Origin: Deltaproteobacteria bacterium
GTDB taxonomy: Bacteria > Myxococcota_A > UBA9042 > PHBI01 > JACKFB01
Assembly: GCA_020632695.1 (NCBI GenBank)
Contig: JACKFB010000033.1
Coordinates: 1-25,664 of the forward strand
DNA: 25,664 nucleotides
Direction: 5' to 3'
The notes beneath the pieces were generated by a model that saw only the letters and a program-made list of their open reading frames with translations, made no database searches and was not told the DNA's origin. A program made the translations under genes and the position numbers. This document shows, piece after piece, positions 15,059-24,100 of this stretch (within the stretch, counting starts at the first letter, position 1; every line of letters starts with the position of its first letter).

Positions 15059-16417
15059 TCAGGGGGCGCTCGCCCCGCTCGACGTGAAGACGCCGTAGGG
15101 GGCCAGATCGGAGAGCGTCACCCGGTTGTTGAACTCGTCGGCCAGGGTCCAGCAGTAGAAGTCGGTGCCCTGGGGTTCGCCGAGCATCTTGCCGAAGTAG
15201 CCGACCGTGCCGGTGTGGACGTTGTGCGAAGGGCACGGGAACTGCGCCGTCGTTATGGTGGTGCCGAAATCCGAGTCCACCCAAGGCGTGGTCTGGAAGA
15301 TGGCGGCCCCGGTCTTGTTGGCTGCGCCCTCGGCGAGCAGCTCGACGCCGGCGTCCAGCGTGCGCTCCTGGCCCGAGATGAAGAGCCAGCCGCTGCTGAC
15401 GTGCGAGCCGGCGCGCATGCGGGTCTTGAAGCCGCGCTGGCGCAGGTTGGTGCCCATGATCTGCACCTGACCGCCGCCGATGCCCAGCCAGCAACCGAAC
15501 ACCACCGTGTCCACCTCGGGGTGGGCAGCGACCACGTGCTGGAACGCGCGGTATGTGTCGTCGACGAAGTAGCCCTGGACCAGCACCTCGTTGGGGGCCA
15601 GCGGCAGGGGCGTGTCGTCGCTGAAGTTGAGGGTCGTGCCCAGGGTATTCTGGCGCGAGGCGGTGAACTCGAAATCCCGCGTGTTCGTCGGTGCGCCGGC
15701 CTGGGCGGCGGTCCCGAGCCCGCTGTACGTGGTGGGCGCGGAGCTGACGGTCGCGCCGGTGGTCTCGAAGGTGGTGCCGTTCTCCAGCACCACCCGCACC
15801 CGACCGGTGGGCTTGCCATCGGGATAGGCCGCCGTCAGGAAGACCTGGAGTTCGACCAGGGAGGGGCGGCAGTCGTAGCGCAGCGCGATGGCGTCGCCGA
15901 ACTGGGCGTTGTTGAAGGGCACGATCGCCAGCAGCGGGTAGCGGACGCCGTCGACCTTGACGGAGCCGGTGGTGGTATCCGTGCTCCCGTAGAGCTTGTG
16001 GTCTTCGTGGCTGACGGTCTCAGCCGCGTCCACGGCGTCGGCGTCCGGTGCCTCCGCGTCGGCGTCGACCGTATCGGGCCCGACGCTGTCCGGGCCGACC
16101 GTGTCCGGGCCGACCGTGTCCGGGCCGACCGTGTCCGGGCTGGTCGAGTCGGGCTGCTGGGCGTCGGGCGACTGCCCGGTGGTCTGGCAGGTCCCGATGG
16201 ACTGAGCGCCGGCGAAGGGGGGGCGCGTGAAGTCGCATACGCGATCCGCACCGCAGTCGGCGTTGGAGACGCAGAGCCAGGAGACGCCCGAGGTCTGCAG
16301 CGGCAGGGACTCCTGGCAGCCAGCCGCGGCGGCCGCGGCGCACGCGACAGCGAGCAGGGTCCAGAGGCCGCGCAGGCGCAGGGGCGCGCTTCGCGTCGGA
16401 AGAAGCTTCCAGATCAT
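15059..16417 (-). CDS. Large secreted lipoprotein with Asp/Val/Pro repeat spacer
   Basis: About 452 residues from the ATG at 16417. The frame stays open far upstream, but that part is antisense-like Arg/Gly-rich sequence and overlaps the next gene, so the internal ATG with a signal peptide is preferred. The signal ends in a lipobox (AAAAGC). A short Cys-rich segment follows (WLCVSNADCGADRVCDF), then a low-complexity spacer of DTVGP repeats and DADAEAPDADAVD. The rest is a large beta-rich extracellular domain of about 300 residues (VDGVRYPLLAIVPFNNAQFG onwards) that I do not recognise. The architecture (lipid anchor, Cys knot, acidic spacer, globular domain) is typical of Bradymonadota/Myxococcota surface lipoproteins. 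No link to copper is visible. Confidence 0.8.
   Translation of the reverse strand: MIWKLLPTRSAPLRLRGLWTLLAVACAAAAAAGCQESLPLQTSGVSWLCVSNADCGADRVCDFTRPPFAGAQSIGTCQTTGQSPDAQQPDSTSPDTVGPDTVGPDTVGPDSVGPDTVDADAEAPDADAVDAAETVSHEDHKLYGSTDTTTGSVKVDGVRYPLLAIVPFNNAQFGDAIALRYDCRPSLVELQVFLTAAYPDGKPTGRVRVVLENGTTFETTGATVSSAPTTYSGLGTAAQAGAPTNTRDFEFTASRQNTLGTTLNFSDDTPLPLAPNEVLVQGYFVDDTYRAFQHVVAAHPEVDTVVFGCWLGIGGGQVQIMGTNLRQRGFKTRMRAGSHVSSGWLFISGQERTLDAGVELLAEGAANKTGAAIFQTTPWVDSDFGTTITTAQFPCPSHNVHTGTVGYFGKMLGEPQGTDFYCWTLADEFNNRVTLSDLAPYGVFTSSGASAP
16071..16145 (-). repeat. Five 15-bp tandem repeats coding DTVGP
   Basis: Five consecutive 15-bp units, the central ones identical (plus-strand GTGTCCGGGCCGACC) and the outer ones diverged. 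They code the DTVGP spacer of the 15059-16417 lipoprotein. This is a likely site of length variation. Confidence 0.85.
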
Positions 16418-16488
16418 GGGCCAGCTCTCGGGTCGGTGACTCGGCGGGTGGGCGCCGAGGTGGGGTACGAGACGCCTCACGCGGGCGC

Positions 16489-17121
16489 TCAGAAGCGTCC
16501 AGAGGCCGAGAACATCGCGCCGCCATCGCGGGGCTGCGCGCCGAAGCTCACGCCTTGCTCCACGGTGCGTCCGCGCGTCACCAGCGCCACGACGAGGCCG
16601 GTCACGGCCAGCGCGCCGCCGGTAGCCAGGGTGGCCACGCCGATGGCTGCGTTGCGGTTGGCATCCGACTCCAGGCCCTCGGCGTCGGTCAGGCTCATGT
16701 CGGTGACGAACCCGGCCCGGGCGTTGTCGATGGCCGAGTGCACCGAATCCCGCTTGACCTTGGCGTCCACCAGCATGCCGGCGCCGGTGGCCAGGGCCGC
16801 CACGCCGGTGCCGAGCAGCACCCAGCTCCACACGCTGGGGCGGCTCTTCTGCGGCTCGTAGGTCTGGGAGAGCGTCGTGCTCGCGGGGGCGGGCTCGCTC
16901 GCCTCGGGCTTCGCCACCACCGCTGGCGGCTCCGCGCCCCGCTGGGCGTCCAGCTCGCCTTGCAGCTTCTTGATCAGCTCCGCGTTGCGGTCGGACTCGG
17001 CCTCGGTGATCTCCTTGCGGAGCTCCAGGGCCCGATCCTCCTGAGTCTTGGCGTCGTGGCACGCCTGCTCCCCCCCTGCTGTGGGCCGCCGGTCGGCTAG
17101 AGTCCGTGGCGTGGAACGAGC
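16489..17121 (-). pseudogene. 5'-truncated gene: coiled coil plus two membrane helices
   Basis: A clear C-terminal part of a protein. The last 143 residues (from GTG 16920) have two hydrophobic helices (SVWSWVLLGTGVAALATGAG and NAAIGVATLATGGALAVTGL) separated by a polar linker, and end RGRTVEQGVSFGAQPRDGGA with a short tail. The same frame stays open upstream to a TAG at 17122-17124 and encodes a convincing coiled coil (HDAKTQEDRALELRKEITEA, DRNAELIKKLQGELDAQRG), but has no ATG. The likely native start is therefore lost, around the seven-C run near 17070 where coding character ends. A truncated protein could still start at GTG 16920 or 16923. The tail resembles C-termini of TPR-type outer-envelope proteins of myxobacteria, a tentative match. 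Confidence 0.6.
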
Positions 17122-17243
17122 CTACTCCCCCGGAGCGTCGCCGACCCCTCCACCCCCGGCCCCCGGCCTCACGGGGTCTTTCGTCCGCAACCTGCCCCTG
17201 CGACGAGTGCCCAGTTCTAGCGCAAGCTCGCGACCTCTCACTT

Positions 17244-17264
17244 GACAAGGATTCAGTCCTTGTC
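17244..17264. promoter_or_regulatory. Perfect palindrome upstream of the toxin-antitoxin pair, likely autoregulatory operator
   Basis: GACAAGGA and TCCTTGTC form perfect 8-bp arms around TTCAG. A further half-copy, ACAAGGATTC, recurs 23 bp downstream (17268-17277) right before the antitoxin ATG. The left arm overlaps a TTGACA hexamer (17242-17247) that could be a -35 box; no convincing -10 is visible. AbrB-type antitoxins usually repress their own promoter, so this is a plausible operator. Confidence 0.6.
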
Positions 17265-17277
17265 CAAACAAGGATTC

Positions 17278-17562
17278 ATGAGCAAGGTCACATCAAAGCT
17301 ACAAGTCACCATTCCCAAGTCTGTCGCCGACGCGTACGGGATCGTCGCAGGGAGTGAGGTGTTCTTCGAGCCGGCTGGCGCCACCATCCGGCTTCGCGTG
17401 GCGACAGCGCCTCTGAACCTCGACCTCGACGAGCGACTCGCGCTCTTCGATGCGGAGACGGAGCGCCAAGCCCAACGCGACTCGGCTCGCTGCGCCGTGC
17501 CGCCTCCGAGTGACCGCGGTTGGACACGCGAGGAGTTGTACGATCGTGCCCTTCCTCGTTGA
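17278..17562 (+). CDS. AbrB/SpoVT-family antitoxin
   Basis: 94 residues from the ATG at 17278. The swapped-hairpin DNA-binding domain is at the N-terminus (SKVTSKLQVTIPKSVADAYG, then IVAGSEVFFEP), with the canonical TIPK and late AGSEV elements. The C-terminal tail, rich in Asp/Glu/Arg (LDLDERLALFDAETERQA), would bind and neutralise the toxin. A TTG at 17242 is an alternative start, but it lies inside the putative operator. The stop overlaps the toxin gene by 17 bases, as is usual for a coupled toxin-antitoxin pair. Confidence 0.9.
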   Translation: MSKVTSKLQVTIPKSVADAYGIVAGSEVFFEPAGATIRLRVATAPLNLDLDERLALFDAETERQAQRDSARCAVPPPSDRGWTREELYDRALPR

Positions 17563-17977
17563 CACGAACGTCCTGGTCTATCGGCACGACGGGCGCTTCC
17601 AAGAAAAGCAGCGGGTTGCGCAGGATTTGCTGAGACAGGGGCTGGCCAGCGGCGAAGCGCGCGTCTCGCATCAAGCCATCCTCGAGACGGTCGCGGCCCT
17701 GACTCGCGGACGCGGCGGCACCCAGCCTCTGATGGTTGCGTCCGATGCTACGCGAGTCGCGGAAGAACTGACCCTGCAATTTCCGGTCATCTACCCGGAC
17801 GAGGCCGTCCTGCGCCTCGCTCTGCGCGGTTGGGGAGCCTACGGCCTGTCGTGGTTTGACGCGCACATGTGGGCGAGCGCCGAACGTCACGGCATTCCAA
17901 CGCTGTACTCCGAAGACTTCCAGAGCGGCCGGATCTATGGCTCAGTGCGCGTCGTCAACCCGTTCTCGGCTGCCTGA
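17546..17977 (+). CDS. PIN-domain ribonuclease toxin (VapC-like)
   Basis: 143 residues from GTG 17546 (GAGGAG upstream). It is a PIN domain with the expected acidic active-site residues: D6 in FLVDTNVLVY, the Glu in QAILETVAAL, and Asp residues in SWFDAHMWASA and TLYSEDFQSG. It is predicted to cleave RNA when free of the antitoxin encoded just upstream. The 3' end overlaps the convergent glycosyltransferase gene by 36 bases. On a possibly circular element without partition genes the pair could act as a maintenance module; this is inference. Confidence 0.9.
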   Translation: MPFLVDTNVLVYRHDGRFQEKQRVAQDLLRQGLASGEARVSHQAILETVAALTRGRGGTQPLMVASDATRVAEELTLQFPVIYPDEAVLRLALRGWGAYGLSWFDAHMWASAERHGIPTLYSEDFQSGRIYGSVRVVNPFSAA

Positions 17978-19516
17978 CAGGCCCGGGTCGACGAGCGTCG
18001 GCGCTTGCGGCAAGCGCCACAGGGCGGGGGACGGCCCGGCCGCTAGCGGTTGGGCGTGGGTGGTCAGCCAAGTGAGCAGCCCGGGGTGAGCGGGCAGCCC
18101 GCCGGTGGGGTCGGCGTAGTAGCGGGCGCCGCGTTCGGCGAGGTCGGCGAGGGTCTCGGGGGCCCAGCGTTCGTCCGAGGGCAGCACCCAGCCGCGGGCG
18201 CCGGCGACGTAGAGCAGGCGGGGGTCTTCGTAGTTGTTGGCGGTGCCCCAGGCCTGATCGCGGGCCGGGGCGCGCGAGCGGACCACCACGAGGTCGCCGG
18301 GCGCGAGGTGCGGGCGCAGGGCCTCGCCGAGGGCTATCTCGGCGTGGGCCCAGCCGTGGCCGTAGGTGCGGCGGGCGTCCAAGGCGGTGGCGAACCACGC
18401 GACGAGGGCCAGCAGCGCGACGGCGGCGGCGGCGCGACGGAGCAGCGGAGTGGTCAGACTCGGCGCGATGTCGCTCGCGGCGTGGGCGAGCAGCCAGGCG
18501 CCCAGCAAGGTCGTGGGCAGGTGGTAGTGCGAGCCGAGCCACTCTTGGCTCGAGTAGCGCATGGACACGAGGAGCAGCAGGGCGCTGGCGGCGAAGAGCG
18601 CCCACTCGGCGGGCTGGACGCGGCGGCGGACCACCAGCCACGCGCCGGCGAGGGCGCCGGGCAGGCCGATACCCCAAAATAGCGAGACGCGGGCGAGGTC
18701 CCAGTAGCGTCCGGGGCGCAGCAGATCTCGGGCGGCGGGGAACTTGCTGTCGCCGCCGGAGACCGTCCCGAAGCTGAGCCCGGTGCGGGCGTGGATGCCG
18801 GCCGCCCAGATGAGCCAGGCGCCCACGACGGCGAGGGCGAGGCCCCAGCCGACCCAGGGCGCGACGCTCCGCAGCGCCCGCGGCCGGATGAGCAGCAGCA
18901 GCAAGGCTTCGGCGACGCCGATGTGCAGCGCGGTGGGCTTGGTGAGGCCCGCAAGCGCCGTGGCGACGACCGCGAGACCGAGGACGCGGCGCGCGTGGCG
19001 CGGGTCGCCGGGCGACTCGGCGTAGGCCAGGAAGGCGACGAAGGCCACGGTTGTGAGCAGCAGCGCCAGACTATCGGGCTGCACCGTGGTGCCGGCGAAG
19101 AGCGCGGCGGGGGAGGCGACGAAGAAGGCGACGGCCAGCGCCGCGGGGCCAGCGCCGTAGCGTCTGCGTAGCGTGCGGTAGAACAATGGCGCGGTGAATA
19201 GGACCGCCAGGAGTGAGAGCAGGCGGCCCGGCCACTCGGGCTGACCGGGGGCTACCCGCAAGACGGCGCTGACCAGCGCGGCGTAGACCGGGGCCTCCGA
19301 CTCGACCGCGTACGGCCCCGAACCTCCCCAATCGACCTCGGGCTCCAAGACGCGGAAATCCTCGGCCAGGTGCCGCGCGATGACCTGCGTGTCGGCCTGT
19401 CGCCAGCCCATCCAGTCGCCGACCAACGAATCGGGCCACGCGATGGTGAGCTCGATCGCGCAAAAGGCGCCGACCAACGCTAGGGGCACGGCGAGTGACC
19501 GGGCGGCTGTGGGCAC
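17942..19516 (-). CDS. Polytopic GT39/ArnT-like glycosyltransferase
   Basis: About 524 residues from GTG 19516, which has AAAGGA upstream at good spacing. The frame is open to an ATG at 19765, but those 83 residues are Arg/Pro-rich and begin inside a sigma-54 promoter. The N-terminal helix is followed by WMGWRQADTQVIARHL, the acidic first-loop motif of lipid-linked-sugar glycosyltransferases of the GT-C fold. About eight to ten further membrane helices follow, then a C-terminal extracytoplasmic domain (LAPGDLVVVRSRAPARDQ onward). The family transfers sugars from polyprenyl-phosphate donors to lipids or proteins on the outer face of the inner membrane; the acceptor is unknown. Its promoter and paired palindromes match those of the copper genes. 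Confidence 0.85.
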   Translation of the reverse strand: MPTAARSLAVPLALVGAFCAIELTIAWPDSLVGDWMGWRQADTQVIARHLAEDFRVLEPEVDWGGSGPYAVESEAPVYAALVSAVLRVAPGQPEWPGRLLSLLAVLFTAPLFYRTLRRRYGAGPAALAVAFFVASPAALFAGTTVQPDSLALLLTTVAFVAFLAYAESPGDPRHARRVLGLAVVATALAGLTKPTALHIGVAEALLLLLIRPRALRSVAPWVGWGLALAVVGAWLIWAAGIHARTGLSFGTVSGGDSKFPAARDLLRPGRYWDLARVSLFWGIGLPGALAGAWLVVRRRVQPAEWALFAASALLLLVSMRYSSQEWLGSHYHLPTTLLGAWLLAHAASDIAPSLTTPLLRRAAAAVALLALVAWFATALDARRTYGHGWAHAEIALGEALRPHLAPGDLVVVRSRAPARDQAWGTANNYEDPRLLYVAGARGWVLPSDERWAPETLADLAERGARYYADPTGGLPAHPGLLTWLTTHAQPLAAGPSPALWRLPQAPTLVDPGLSGSRERVDDAH

Positions 19517-19748
19517 GGGATCGGTCCTTTGAGCGGCGGCTGGACGGGGTCCTGTGTTGACGCCATCTGACGGAGGTTCGGGAAGGCGCGGGCGTTTGGG
19601 CGGCGGGCGTCTCGCGAGAGGCGGAGCCTCAGGAGAGGCCGAAGTTCTAGGCGCTGGGCTGCCGCTTCTCAGCGCTTGGTCGACGGTCGGTTTGTGTGAC
19701 CGCGCTGCGACCCGCGCCGCGGCGCACTCGAGCCACCGCGAGCCCGGT

Positions 19749-19764
19749 TGCAGTCCTCGTGCCA
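19749..19764 (-). promoter_or_regulatory. Sigma-54 promoter upstream of the glycosyltransferase
   Basis: On the minus strand TGGCACGAGGACTGCA has one mismatch to the consensus and GG-N10-GC spacing. Like the promoter at 3307-3322 it continues with ACC. The predicted +1 near 19738 gives a leader of about 220 bases before GTG 19516. No other gene could be identified between. Confidence 0.75.
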
Positions 19765-19860
19765 CTGCCGCGCAGGCGGGCGCACCACGCCGTAAAGCCC
19801 GGCGCGTATAGACCTTCGTGTGCTCAGGGAGGCGTGACGCCAGCGAGCCTCACGCGCGCG

Positions 19861-19875
19861 AGACCGATACGGTCA
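19861..19875. promoter_or_regulatory. Activator palindrome, glycosyltransferase promoter, proximal site
   Basis: AGACCGATACGGTCA matches 11 of 12 arm positions and is followed by CA. Its centre is 105 bp upstream of the -24 GG, almost the same distance (104) as at the efflux promoter. Confidence 0.65.
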
Positions 19876-19883
19876 CAGATCAG

Positions 19884-19898
19884 TGGCCGCATCGGTCA
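19884..19898. promoter_or_regulatory. Activator palindrome, glycosyltransferase promoter, distal site
   Basis: TGGCCGCATCGGTCA matches 11 of 12 arm positions and is followed by CA. It lies 23 bp from the proximal copy, the same spacing as the pair at 3418/3441. Confidence 0.65.
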
Positions 19899-20121
19899 CA
19901 GGGTGCCCAAGGCCCGAAGACGCGCCGGCTTGACGCCGTACCTGCCGAGCAAACGGCAGCACGTTTCGCGCTCCGTATCGCCCGGTCAGCCGGAGGGGGC
20001 GACCGCCGGGTCGAGACGGCCGAGAAACCGGCGCTGTCGCCATGCTCCGTGGCTTCGGCAGCAGCGCGAACGACCTCCGGCGACGCTCCGGGGGGCGTTG
20101 AGATAGGGCTGGATACCTCCA
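19899..20121. other. Gene-free stretch between hydrolase stop and regulator sites
   Basis: No convincing gene was found. Open frames here run on both strands, but they are Arg/Pro/Ser-rich without a start-associated ribosome site or a domain. A short GC-rich inverted element (CGACGCTCCGGGGGGCGTTG, about 20079-20098) lacks a following T-run on either strand, so it is not a good terminator. The DNA upstream of the glycosyltransferase (19517-19748) looks like an untranslated leader. Confidence 0.4.
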
Positions 20122-21108
20122 TCACGGGGCGGAACCCGCGCGTGCCTGCGCGGACCGCGCACCCATCTGGTCGGTCAGGTCCCGGATCAAGGCGACGCAG
20201 CGGCCGGGCTGAGTGAGCGGCAGGTCGTGTCCGCCCGGCCACGCGTGCAGATGGACCTGGGTGTTGTCGCGATCGAGTTGTTCGAGGCGGGCGCGGTCGG
20301 GCACCGGGTCATCTTGACCGGTCACCAGATGCACCGGGATCATGGCGGCGCTCACGAGGTTCGCAGAGTCGCTCTCGAGGACAACTCGCAGCAACGTGGC
20401 GGAGTAGGAGGTCCACGTGTGCTGGACGCCGTCCCTGGCGATCGGCGCCGGGAGGTCGGGGCGCGCGAGCGGCGCCAGCCACGCGGCCAGCTCGCGATGT
20501 GCGCAGATCCACTCGCAGAAAGCGCGCGCGAACCGTGTCTCGATGGTCATCAGCCGCACCATCCAACCCATTTGAGTCAGACGGCGGCGGGCCTCCACGC
20601 TCGAGGCGTATATGGGCGGCCCAAAGGCGATGACGCCGGCGACGCGTTCGGGGTGCAGGGCGGCGAGCTCGAGCGCGAGAACGGAGCCCGTGGAGTGCCC
20701 CACCGCCCAGAAGCGAGCCGAAATTCGCAATGAATCGAGGACATCCAGCACGGCCGCGACGTGCTCCTCGACCGAATAGGATGCTTGTTTGGGGCGTGGA
20801 GAGCGCCCGAACCCGAGCAAGTCCGGAACGACCAACCGATGCTCCGAGGCCAGCGCCTCGAACGCCGCGCCGAAGTACCGTCCCGAAGCCGCCAGCCCGT
20901 GCAGCAGGACGATGGGCGGGTCGCCCGAGCCGAGGTCGCGCACGTGCAGACCCAGCGCCCGCCCCAGCCCCGACGGTGGGGCCCAGCTCAGGCGCCGCCG
21001 AACCCGCACTAGGCGCGCAATCAGCCAGCCCGCCCCCGCCGCAATCGCGGCCGCCGTCAGCCAGGCGACGGTTAGCACGACTGGACCGCGTGGCCCGGCG
21101 CTACCCAT
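20122..21108 (-). CDS. Membrane-anchored alpha/beta hydrolase, last gene of the efflux operon
   Basis: 328 residues. The ATG is seven bases after the CusA stop with GAGG five bases upstream, so it is probably co-transcribed with the pump. An N-terminal membrane anchor (VVLTVAWLTAAAIAAGAGWL, about 10-31) precedes a complete alpha/beta-hydrolase fold: oxyanion segment LLHGLAASGRYF, nucleophile elbow GHSTGSV, acid in VTGQDDPVPD, and catalytic His in WPGGHDLPL. A helical lid lies between (RRRLTQMGWMVRLMTIETRF). The substrate is unknown. Members of this superfamily include esterases, haloperoxidase-like enzymes and lipases, and the sequence alone does not choose between them. An anchored esterase-like enzyme is not a usual part of Cus operons. 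Confidence 0.88.
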   Translation of the reverse strand: MGSAGPRGPVVLTVAWLTAAAIAAGAGWLIARLVRVRRRLSWAPPSGLGRALGLHVRDLGSGDPPIVLLHGLAASGRYFGAAFEALASEHRLVVPDLLGFGRSPRPKQASYSVEEHVAAVLDVLDSLRISARFWAVGHSTGSVLALELAALHPERVAGVIAFGPPIYASSVEARRRLTQMGWMVRLMTIETRFARAFCEWICAHRELAAWLAPLARPDLPAPIARDGVQHTWTSYSATLLRVVLESDSANLVSAAMIPVHLVTGQDDPVPDRARLEQLDRDNTQVHLHAWPGGHDLPLTQPGRCVALIRDLTDQMGARSAQARAGSAP

Positions 21109-21115
21109 CTACGCC

Positions 21116-24100
21116 TCACGAGGTGACCTCGACCGGTGCAGCCTCCAGCTCGCGCGCGAACTCGCGGCGCTCTCGCCAAAAGACGACGAGGGCATAGACC
21201 GCTGGGATGATGACCAGGGTGAGGATCGTGCTGGTGACCAGGCCGCCCACCATGGGCGCCGCGATGCGCTTCATGACTTGCGCGCCGGTCTCGTCGTCCC
21301 CCGAGAACATCACGGGGAGCAACCCAATCACGGTGGTCGCCACGGTCATGAGCTTCGGCCTGACCCGGTCGACCGCGCCCTGCATGATCGCGAGGTCCAG
21401 CGTGGCGCGGAACAGCGCCGGAGAGAACGCGCCCGCCTGCCGCATCCGCGCGAACACCTCCGGGCGCAAGCGCTGCCATGCCTCGTTCAGATACACGAGC
21501 ATCACGACGCCCGTCTCGGCAGCCAGCCCCCCGAGCGCGATGAACCCGACGTCGACCGCGACCGATCGATTGTAGCCGAGGAAGTACATCAACCAGATGC
21601 CGCCCACCAACGCGAACGGGAGCGAGAGAAGCACGATGAGCGTCTCCCACATGTTGCGGAAGTGCATGAAGAGCAGCAGCACCACGATGGCCAGCGTGAT
21701 GGGGATGATCATCCGAAGTCGCTTGGCCGCCGCCTGCATGTACTCCCACTGCCCCGACCACACGATGTCGACGGGCAGGTCGGCGCTTATGGAGATCGCG
21801 CCGGACTTTCGCGCGCTGTCCACGGCGGTTATCGCGCGCTCCACGTAGTCCCCGACGGCGACCTTGTTGCTGTCGATGTCCACATAGATCCACGCGGTCT
21901 TGCGCGCGCTCTCGCTCTTGATCCCCGGCGGACCCTTGTGGATGTTGGGCGTCGCGAGCTGTCCGAGCGGCACCTGCGCCCCGGTCGGCGTCGGCACCAG
22001 CACCCGCGCCAGCGCCTCGGGATGGTCTCGCAGCTCACGACCGTAGCGCAGGTTGACCGGGTAGCGCTCCAGCCCTTCGACCGTCTCGGTGATGTTCATG
22101 CCCCCGATGGCCGACATCACGACGTCCTGCACATCCCCCACCGTCATGCCGTACCGCGCGGCCTCGCGCCGGTCGATGTCGAAGTCGTAGTAGTTTCCGC
22201 CGGTGACCCGCTCGGCGTACACACTTCGGGTACCGGGAATGTCGCGGACAACCGCCTCAATCTCCTGACCGATCCGCGCCAACTCCGCCAGGTCCGCCCC
22301 CATCAACTTGATACCGACGGGCGTCTTGATGCCGGTGCTCAGCATGTCGATGCGGGTCTTGATCGGCATCGTCCACGCATCGGTCAGGCCGGGGTACCGA
22401 ATCGCCTCCAGAAGCTCGCCGACGATGTCGTCGGAGGTGATCCCCTCGCGCCACTCCGAGCGCGGTTTCAATATCACGGTCGTCTCGATCATCGACAGCG
22501 GCGCGGGGTCCGTCGCGGTCTCGGCGCGGCCGATCTTGCCGAACACTCGCTCCACCTCGGGATGCGCTTTGATGATGCGGTCGGTCTGCTGGAGGATCTC
22601 CTTGGCCTTCGTGATGCTCACCCCCGGTAGCATCGTCGGCATATAGAGGAGATCACCCTCATTGAGCGGCGGCATGAACTCGCCGCCCAATCGGCTCGCC
22701 GGCCAAGCCGTAATCAGCAGCGCCGCGCCCGCCGCGGCCAGCGTCCACCAGCGGCGCCGGAGCACCCACGCGATGACCGGTCGGTACAGCCAGATAAAGA
22801 AGCGACTCAGCGGATTCCGGCTCTCCGGACGAATCTTGCCCCGGACGAGATAATACATCGCGACCGGGATGATCGTGATGGCCAGCACGGCGCTGGATGC
22901 CATCGCAAACGTCTTCGTGTAGGCGAGCGGCGAGAACATCTTCCCCGACTGCCCGCCCAACGCGAACACCGGCAGAAACGAGACGGTGACGATGAGCAGC
23001 GAGTAGAAGAGCGCCGGTCCCACCTCTTTGGAAGACGCCAGGATGATCTGGAACTGCGTCTTTCCGTGGGCGACGTCGTGCTCCAGGTGCTTGTGGGCAT
23101 TTTCCACCATGACGACGGAGGCGTCGACCATGACGCCGATGGCGATGGCGATGCCGCCGAGAGACATGATGTTGGCGTTGATTCCGAGCAAGTACATGCC
23201 CAACACGCTGACCAACACGCCGAGGGGCAGCACGATGAACGCGACGAACGCGCTGCGCACATGCAACAGGAAGATGAGCATGATGAGGCCGACGACGATC
23301 ATCTCTTCGACGAGCTTGACGGACAGCGTGTCGACGGCGTCCTCGATGAGCTTCGACCGGTCGTAGGTCGTGACCAGCTCGACGTCCAAGCTCTCCAGGG
23401 TGGGGCCGAGCTCAGCCAGCTTGGCTTTGACCCGTTCGATGACCGCTAGGGCGTTCTCGCCGAAGCGCATGACCACGATGCCGCCGACGACCTCGCCTTG
23501 GCCGTCGAGCTCTGCGAGGCCGCGTCGAATCTCGGGACCGAGCTGCACCGTGCCGACCTGGTGCAGCAGGATCGGTGTGCCGTGCTCGTCGACGCCGAGG
23601 GGCACGTTTCGCAGGTCATCGAGGCTCTCGATGTAGCCCCGCCCCCGCACCATGAACTCCGTTTCGCCCAGCTCGAGCAGGCGGCCGCCCACGTCGCTGT
23701 TCGAGCGCTGAATCGCCTCCTTCACCTTGCGGAGCGGGATGTTGTAGGCGCGCAGCCGTCGCGGGTCGACCTCGACCTGATACTGCTTTACGTATCCACC
23801 GATGCTCGCGACCTCCGAGACGCCGGAGACCGCGGTGAGCGCATAGCGGAGATACCAGTCCTGGATGCTTCGCAGCTCATCGAGCGTCTTCGTTTCACTC
23901 TTGAGGGAATATTCGTAGACCCAGCCCACGCCGGTGGCGTCCGGCCCGAGCTGCGGCGTCACACCTTTGGGCAGCCTGCTGGCGACGAAGTTCAAGTACT
24001 CGAGCACCCGACTGCGCGCCCAGTAGATGTCGGTCCCGTCCTCAAAGAGCACATAGACAAACGACAGTCCGAAGAATGAGTACCCGCGCACCACCTTCGA

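Noticed and set aside
15215..16861. 548-codon plus-strand open frame opposite the surface lipoprotein
   Set aside because: Composition is that of an antisense frame; the minus strand has lipobox, spacer repeats and domain structure.
19517..19765. N-terminal extension of the glycosyltransferase from ATG 19765
   Set aside because: The ATG is part of the sigma-54 promoter, the 83 residues are Arg/Pro-rich, and GTG 19516 has a good ribosome site followed by a membrane helix.
19832..19855. Inverted GCGTGA / TCACGC pair between regulator sites and promoter
   Set aside because: Arms of only six bases in very GC-rich DNA; a bend-protein site is possible there, but nothing specific supports it.
20301..20335. 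TGACCGGTCA-like sequence inside the hydrolase gene
   Set aside because: Wrong spacer for the regulator palindrome, inside coding sequence, and no sigma-54 promoter at the right distance.
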